From: JBGPOS01 sp041488155
Lineage (GTDB): Bacteria; Chloroflexota; Dehalococcoidia; Tepidiformales; Tepidiformaceae
Assembly (NCBI GenBank): GCA_041488155.1
Contig: JBGPOS010000023.1
Location: forward strand, 1 to 49,970
Direction of reading: 5' to 3'
Length of the DNA stretch: 49,970 bases
Positions within the stretch are counted from its first letter, which is position 1. The number at the start of each line of letters is the position of its first letter. Both the position numbers and the translations under genes were made by a program. This document shows, one piece after another, positions 46,070 to 49,970 of the stretch. The notes under the pieces are model-generated. The model saw only the letters and a program-made list of their open reading frames with translations. It was not told where the DNA came from and did no database searches.

Positions 46070-46113
46070 GCCCACGCCGACACCCCGATACTCCGTTACT
46101 CCGATACTCGCCC
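46052..46113. repeat. Inverted repeat forming the shared 3' ends of convergent genes
   Basis: GTATCGGAGTAA at 46058-46069 and its exact complement at 46096-46107 form a 12-bp inverted repeat; with flanking GGGCG/CGCCC the arms are longer. The TAA in each arm is the stop codon of the antiporter gene (plus) and of the GNAT gene (minus). Other TATCGGAGT-type units lie at 33353-33450 and 14247-14270. The structure could act as bidirectional terminator. Confidence 0.85.
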
Positions 46114-46578
46114 GAGGCGCCGCAGCGCCTCGCCCGCCACCCGCCAGGTCGTCCATTCGTCCATCGGCAGCGCGCCGAGCGAACGGTAGAACGCGATCGA
46201 CGGCTCGTTCCAATCCAGCACCGACCATTCGAGGCGGCCGCAGCCACGTTCGACCGCGATTCGCGCCAGCTCGCCGAGGAGGGCCTTGCCATGGCCGTGG
46301 CCTCGCAGCTCCGGCCGCACGAAGAGGTCTTCGAGATAGATCCCCGGCTTGCCCGTCCAGGTGCTGAAGTTGTGGAAGAAGAGAGCGAATCCGGCGTTCG
46401 CGCCGTCGTCTGTTTCCCCGATCAGTACCTCGGCGTAGGGCCGCGGCCCGAAGAGGTGACGCCGTAACTCCTCGCGGTCGAGCTGGACCGCCTGCGGGTC
46501 GCGTTCGTACTCCGCCAGCCCGTGGATCAATTCGATGATCGTGTCGAGGTCGCCTTCACGGGCCGGGCGGATGGCCAT
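46096..46578 (-). CDS. GNAT-family N-acetyltransferase
   Basis: 160 residues. GNAT pattern: IRPAREGDLDTIIELIHGLAEYE at the start, YLEDLFVRPELRGHGHGKALL (acetyl-CoA-binding R-x-x-G-x-G/A motif, ~87-107) and WSVLDWNEPSIAFYRSLGA. The VLDWNxPxIxFYxxLGA motif places it near the diamine/spermidine N-acetyltransferase-like group, also seen in peptide- or aminoglycoside-modifying relatives. The ATG is 3 nt after the homoserine kinase stop, so the two are translationally coupled. Its last codons and stop lie in the inverted repeat. Confidence 0.9.
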   Translation of the reverse strand: MAIRPAREGDLDTIIELIHGLAEYERDPQAVQLDREELRRHLFGPRPYAEVLIGETDDGANAGFALFFHNFSTWTGKPGIYLEDLFVRPELRGHGHGKALLGELARIAVERGCGRLEWSVLDWNEPSIAFYRSLGALPMDEWTTWRVAGEALRRLGRVSE

Positions 46579-46581
46579 CGC

Positions 46582-47490
46582 CTACTGCGCCACCAGCTCC
46601 ACTTTCGCTACCTGCGCCCCATCCTTCGCTATGCGGGTGACGAGCGAGCGGCCGCCCATCCCCGCGGCCTCGAGCGTCTGGAGCATCGCCGCCGCCGCCG
46701 GCCTGGCGTGCTCTTCATCGCAAATCGCCGCCACGCTGCTGCCCGCACCGCTCAGCCAGGCCGCCGCCGCTCCCGCCCCCTTTGCCGCGGCGAAGATTTC
46801 GAACAGAGGCGGGAAGAGTGCTGCCCGCTGGTGCTGGTGAATGCGGTCCTGGGTCGCTTCGTCCAGGAGATCCAGCCTGCCGGAAGCCATCGCGGCCACG
46901 AACAGGGCCGCCCGGCCGATGTTGTGGACCGCGTCCGCACGGCTGTACGTCTCCGCCAGCACCTTGCGCGCTTCCTTAGTCGCCATCGAATGGTCGGGGA
47001 TGAGGATCGCCATGCTCACGTTCGCCGGGTAGGCGCACCCCGCCCGCGTCCAGCCCCCGGCTTCGTTCGCCACACACACCTGCACCCCCCCGAACATCGC
47101 CGGGCAGGCGTTGTCGCCGTGGCCTTCGAGTTCGCTCGCAACAGCGAGGCAGGCCTGCGCGTCGAGCGGGTTGCCTTCGAACTCATTCGCCGCAAGCACC
47201 CCTGCGACGCGCGCCACCGCGCTCGCTCCCAGCCCCCGGCCCAAGGGGATCGCCACGTTGTAGTTCGCCCTCACCGTGGCTGGACACTCCTTATCCAGCC
47301 GGGTGTACGTCTGGCGGACCGCGGTGAGCACCATCTTCTCGCCGACGTCGCTCGTCGGCGGTTGCTCCCGCCCGTTGAACGTGACCGTTATCGAAGCGAA
47401 GAGGTCGAGCGCCAGCCCGAGGCAATCGAAGCCCGCGCCGAGGTTGGCGCTCGTCGCTGGCACGCGGACGGTAATGGCGGTGGGTTCCAT
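46582..47490 (-). CDS. thrB: Homoserine kinase
   Basis: 302 residues from ATG at 47490; a longer frame upstream lacks support. GHMP-kinase motifs: VRVPATSANLGAGFDCLGLAL at the start (ATSANLGxGFDxxG is diagnostic of ThrB), the ATP-binding loop NVAIPLGRGLGASAVAR (~85-101) and the C-terminal WLSGAGSSVAAI. It phosphorylates homoserine in threonine synthesis. thrC and hom are not next to it here. TATCAT about 40 nt upstream of the start is a possible -10 box. The GNAT gene is coupled downstream. Confidence 0.93.
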   Translation of the reverse strand: MEPTAITVRVPATSANLGAGFDCLGLALDLFASITVTFNGREQPPTSDVGEKMVLTAVRQTYTRLDKECPATVRANYNVAIPLGRGLGASAVARVAGVLAANEFEGNPLDAQACLAVASELEGHGDNACPAMFGGVQVCVANEAGGWTRAGCAYPANVSMAILIPDHSMATKEARKVLAETYSRADAVHNIGRAALFVAAMASGRLDLLDEATQDRIHQHQRAALFPPLFEIFAAAKGAGAAAAWLSGAGSSVAAICDEEHARPAAAAMLQTLEAAGMGGRSLVTRIAKDGAQVAKVELVAQ

Positions 47491-47583
47491 GGGTCGCCTG
47501 CGCAAATCCGAAGGTTCGGTCTCGAAGCGGGATGATAGCAGAGGCGCGCCAGCGTCCAACGTCGGCGGCCGCTCGCTGGTGCC

Positions 47584-48096
47584 CTACTTCGGGTTGGAGA
47601 CCATCTTGACTGCCTGACGAATGAATTCTCCCAGCGTCGGCATCTCGGCCAGTGTCACAGGCTCGACTTGCTCGCCTCGTCTGGTGAAAACGTGGCGATG
47701 CAAGCGAGAGTCGTGAGCTCGCGAATTGTCGTAGCGAATCAAGTCTCGCCGAGGCGTTCCGAGCCGCTGCCGCACCCAGGCATGGTATTGGTAGGAATTC
47801 GTGACCACCTCAAGCCGGTTGGACTGCCCTCGCCGAACCTTAAGCTTCTTATCAACGCGGATCGCCACATCGTCGCAGCACGCAACCCTCCCTCGAATGG
47901 TGACGAGAGCTAGCTTGCCGGAGCCATCCACCGACTCATAGAAAGAGAGCCCATCGCGGAGGACGAGCCCTTCATCTTGCAGACGACGTAGATGGCTGAC
48001 GTGGACTACCTGGTATTGCTCATACGAGATCCAGTCATGCGTCCAGGCGCGTACGCTTTCCTCAGGCTCCTGAGCGCCGAATAGTCGGTCAGCCAT
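47584..48096 (-). CDS. TumE-like (DUF6516) toxin
   Basis: 170 residues from ATG at 48096, chosen because a GGAGG ribosome-binding site lies 7 nt upstream. The middle and C-terminal part (VTNSYQYHAWV, RRDLIRYDNSRAHDSRLHRHV) resembles the TumE/DUF6516 family of small toxins with a Tyr-x-Tyr-x-x-W and a final cluster of His. The preceding gene has antitoxin features, so this is likely the toxin of a two-gene toxin-antitoxin locus. The start lies inside the antitoxin gene: the two coding regions overlap by 91 nt in different frames. Confidence 0.6.
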   Translation of the reverse strand: MADRLFGAQEPEESVRAWTHDWISYEQYQVVHVSHLRRLQDEGLVLRDGLSFYESVDGSGKLALVTIRGRVACCDDVAIRVDKKLKVRRGQSNRLEVVTNSYQYHAWVRQRLGTPRRDLIRYDNSRAHDSRLHRHVFTRRGEQVEPVTLAEMPTLGEFIRQAVKMVSNPK

Positions 48097-48266
48097 CTAC
48101 TGACCTCCGCCGTTTCGCGCATTTGTCCCGAGCGTACGGCGGCCAGTAGCTTCGTCGACTTGCACTCGTAGCGATGCTCCATCCGAGAGACGAATGTCTC
48201 TAGCCTCTGGATAGTCGCTTCCACGGGCTCGCGAACCACATGCGGCTTGCTGGCAAGTGAGGTCAT
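48006..48266 (-). CDS. Antitoxin-like protein of the TumE-like pair
   Basis: 86 residues from ATG at 48266, with AAGGGG upstream. The sequence has a helical core with VEATIQRLETFVSRMEHRYE and then a second part, GQMRETAEVSRWLTDYSALRSL, matching the small antitoxins that pair with TumE/DUF6516 toxins (YGM-x-SxxF-x-x-R-x-x-xGELxDxxDFxEWxxLY-x-x). It overlaps the toxin gene by 91 nt. Confidence 0.6.
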   Translation of the reverse strand: MTSLASKPHVVREPVEATIQRLETFVSRMEHRYECKSTKLLAAVRSGQMRETAEVSRWLTDYSALRSLRKAYAPGRMTGSRMSNTR

Positions 48267-48480
48267 GGGGAGCGTCCCCTTCCACGCTGACGCGACGCTA
48301 CTACATCTACCAGCATCGGTCACCCGGATTTCTTTGCCAACCCCCGACGTCACCTCGCCGTCAAGTTCGACCTCTTACCTCGATGTGGAGCGCTCAGCAA
48401 GAGGCGTCGCGCGCCCCTCGACCCTCTCTAGAGGTCACGTCCGCGAGCCGATGCCTTCAAGTTGTGACCATACCCATTGC

Positions 48481-48529
48481 TCATCCCTCATCCCTCATCC
48501 CTCATCCCTCATCCCTCATCCCTCATCCC
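48481..48529. repeat. Tandem repeat, 7 x TCATCCC
   Basis: Seven perfect head-to-tail heptamers TCATCCC. Read on the minus strand each unit is GGGATGA, and the first unit supplies the TGA stop of the hydrolase gene at 48523. GATGAGGGG also follows the hairpin repeats at 24000 and 27650. Confidence 0.9.
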
Positions 48530-49353
48530 TTCACGAGGTAGCCGATCTCCTCCGCGAAGGCGAACACCGCCGACTCCCACGCACCTGCCGCCTCCAGGTT
48601 CGCCGCGTGCCCTGCCCCTTCGAGCATCACCGTGCGCAGCCGCTCCTTCGGCAGCTGGGCGATGAAGGCAGACGCGTTCCGCAGGAAGTCGCTGTCGCGG
48701 TCGCCGATCGTCAGGAGCATCGGCACCGACAGCTCGCCCAACCGCTCCCAGGCGTTGACCTGCGCCGTCAGCGCTTCGCAGGTGCCCGCGACGCCGTTCG
48801 CGGTCAGCCGCTCGAAGTCCCGGACGAGTTGCTCCTTCGCATCCGGGGGCAGACGCCGGCTATGCGCCGGGTAGAGCCGGGTCGTCTTGAGGAAGGCCGT
48901 GCCTTCTGCCCGCACCCGTGCACCCATCTCTCGCATTCTCGCGCCCGCGACCGCCCGCCAGCCCGCACCGCCTGCCGCCGAATTCGAATTGATCACGATC
49001 AGCCCCGCGAGCCGTCCCGGTTCGTCGAGGGCAAACCGGAGGGCCAGCGCCCCGCCCAGCGAGTGCCCGCAGAGGAGCACGCGTTCGTAGCCAAGGTGGT
49101 CCAGCAGCTCCGCGATACGCCGCACGGCCCGCTCCGGCCCGTAGGGCGCGGCCTCGCCCGGCGACTCCGACGCCCCGTGGCCGAGCAGGTCCACGGTCAC
49201 GACCGTGAAGCGCTCGCGCAAGGCCGGGATGTTCGTCAGGAACGACGCCGCGCTCGCCGTGAACCCGTGCACAAGCACGATCGGCGGCGCCGCCGCTGCT
49301 GACGCGTACACCTCGTAGCCAATTCGCTCACCCGGCGGCCCGAACAGCGGCAT
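48523..49353 (-). CDS. Alpha/beta-hydrolase
   Basis: 276 residues. The oxyanion region IVLVHGFTASAASF (~25-38), nucleophile elbow CGHSLGGALALRF (Ser ~97), the acid in LTIGDRDSDFL (~225) and catalytic His in LEGAGHAANLEA (~253) give a complete catalytic triad. It fits MhpC/esterase-type hydrolases; the substrate is unknown. The ATG at 49353 has TAGAGT (49365-49360) exactly 6 nt upstream on the minus strand, implying a leaderless mRNA. The stop lies in a TCATCCC tandem repeat. Confidence 0.92.
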   Translation of the reverse strand: MPLFGPPGERIGYEVYASAAAAPPIVLVHGFTASAASFLTNIPALRERFTVVTVDLLGHGASESPGEAAPYGPERAVRRIAELLDHLGYERVLLCGHSLGGALALRFALDEPGRLAGLIVINSNSAAGGAGWRAVAGARMREMGARVRAEGTAFLKTTRLYPAHSRRLPPDAKEQLVRDFERLTANGVAGTCEALTAQVNAWERLGELSVPMLLTIGDRDSDFLRNASAFIAQLPKERLRTVMLEGAGHAANLEAAGAWESAVFAFAEEIGYLVKG

Positions 49354-49359
49354 GCGCGG

Positions 49360-49365
49360 ACTCTA
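49360..49365 (-). promoter_or_regulatory. -10 element TAGAGT, leaderless spacing
   Basis: On the minus strand TAGAGT ends 6 nt before the ATG at 49353. It overlaps the short gap to the lipoprotein gene, so the hydrolase can be transcribed apart from it. Confidence 0.45.
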
Positions 49366-49376
49366 GTGCTCGCCCG

Positions 49377-49910
49377 TCAGGGCGTCACTTCGAAGGCCCA
49401 GCCCACGATCTGCTTCGTTGGTTCCTGGAGGTTGCGCGGGTTCTGGACGGAGATCGCCGCCTGGTGTTTGCCCACCGTCAGGCCCTGCTCCGGTGCGTAG
49501 CAGACCGTCCCGTCTTTGGGGTCCGTCGTTGACTTGACCAGCCAGGTCAGCTTCGCCGTCACCTCCTGGCCGTCCACCGCCATCCGGAACCACTGGGCGT
49601 TCTCCGGCAGGCCATCGAAGGTCACGCTGGCGCATACGCCGCGCGGCGAGCGGGCGTCGATCGTCCGAGTCGAGGCCTGGGTGACTCGGGCCGCCCAGGC
49701 CGGTGCGACCGTGAGAATGTTGCCGCCGAGCTTTGGCGACTCTCCGAACTCGCCTCCGCCACCGGCCGTGGCCGGAGAGCCCCCAACGCCCGGAGTGCCG
49801 GGGCTTGCGATTGAAGTGGGAAAGACGGTTTTTACGTCGTCGCTACAGGCCGCGGCCAGCACGAGCAGGGCCGGGACGACGGACGCCAGCAGACAGTATC
49901 GAAGGCGCAT
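49377..49910 (-). CDS. Putative lipoprotein of unknown function
   Basis: 177 residues. Signal peptide MRLRYCLLASVVPALLVLAAAC ends in a lipobox-like LAAAC (Cys at ~22, read in parts), so it is probably lipid-anchored on the outside of the membrane. A Gly/Pro/Ser-rich linker follows, then a beta-rich domain (RGVCASVTFDGLPENAQWFR and EQGLTVGKHQAAISVQNP) resembling an Ig-like extracellular domain, with two Cys (GVCASV, TVCYAP) that may pair. No specific family is recognised. It lies just upstream of the hydrolase gene on the same strand. Confidence 0.75.
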   Translation of the reverse strand: MRLRYCLLASVVPALLVLAAACSDDVKTVFPTSIASPGTPGVGGSPATAGGGGEFGESPKLGGNILTVAPAWAARVTQASTRTIDARSPRGVCASVTFDGLPENAQWFRMAVDGQEVTAKLTWLVKSTTDPKDGTVCYAPEQGLTVGKHQAAISVQNPRNLQEPTKQIVGWAFEVTP

Positions 49911-49970
49911 GACGGTAGCCCGAGGCTAGCATCGCCCCGCTGTCCGAACCAGTGACATGCAGACCTTGGC

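Noticed and set aside
48481..48529. Possible CRISPR array
   Set aside because: The unit is 7 nt and directly tandem with no spacers and no cas genes nearby.

Overview
The window is GC-rich (codons end mostly in G or C) and carries ordinary bacterial chromosomal genes. My best guess is an uncultured Chloroflexota-type bacterium. The reasons are inferential: a MurT-GatD pair for lipid II amidation (typical of monoderm-like cell walls), several F420/acyl-CoA-type oxidoreductases, many GTG/TTG starts, and apparently leaderless promoters (TANNNT or GATAAT exactly 6 nt before the start codon). A tRNA-Sec gene shows that the organism can probably insert selenocysteine.

Layout. 1-2605: the end of a sugar-nucleotide epimerase gene, kdsB and pyrG. 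The first ~1.1 kb uses ATA and AGG codons that the rest avoids, and KDO synthesis fits a diderm with LPS, so this edge looks like a junction (assembly chimera or recombination) inside the conserved 5' part of pyrG. 2606-9453: a candidate structured leader RNA with its downstream gene, membrane proteins, an MFS exporter, a methyltransferase, a luciferase-like oxidoreductase and an ABC exporter. 9450-14224: an operon-like set of phage portal, ribbon-helix-helix and SET-domain genes, then a ClpS-like adaptor, a VapBC-type pair and a second MFS exporter. 14375-19735: a site-2 protease with CBS domains, a thioesterase, murT-gatD, a VOC protein with a divergent HxlR regulator, and a methyltransferase. 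19813-25870: hicAB with a frameshifted hicA, an ABC exporter with an FAD oxidoreductase, DinB, a lone phage major capsid gene and a methyltransferase. 26042-33329: small zinc-binding proteins, DinB, acyl-CoA dehydrogenase, SDR, two tandem zinc alcohol dehydrogenases, a three-gene toxin-antitoxin-like operon and a methylmalonyl-CoA epimerase-like gene. 33545-34888: a lone, complete terminase large subunit. 34977-42499: OsmC, small and secreted proteins, two TadE/G-like membrane-anchored proteins (one with a von Willebrand A domain), a CoA-transferase, and a TasA/camelysin-like secreted protein beside a broken partial copy of itself. 42565-49910: a GGDEF-GAF-HD-GYP protein, tRNA-Sec, a Na+/H+ antiporter, GNAT, homoserine kinase, a TumE-like toxin-antitoxin pair, an alpha/beta hydrolase and a lipoprotein.

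The most unusual point is that three hallmark genes of tailed-phage heads (portal, major capsid protein, terminase large subunit) are each intact, share the codon style of their neighbours, and sit 9-12 kb apart as isolated genes among housekeeping genes. This is not a normal prophage layout. It could be a domesticated, dispersed DNA-packaging system similar in idea to a gene transfer agent, or separate remnants; the sequence alone cannot decide.

Other recurring themes are several families of short intergenic repeats (GTCCCCT, TCATCCC, long perfect hairpins, TATCGGAGT-type units) that lie at gene ends and in places supply the stop codon, and a high density of toxin-antitoxin-type loci.
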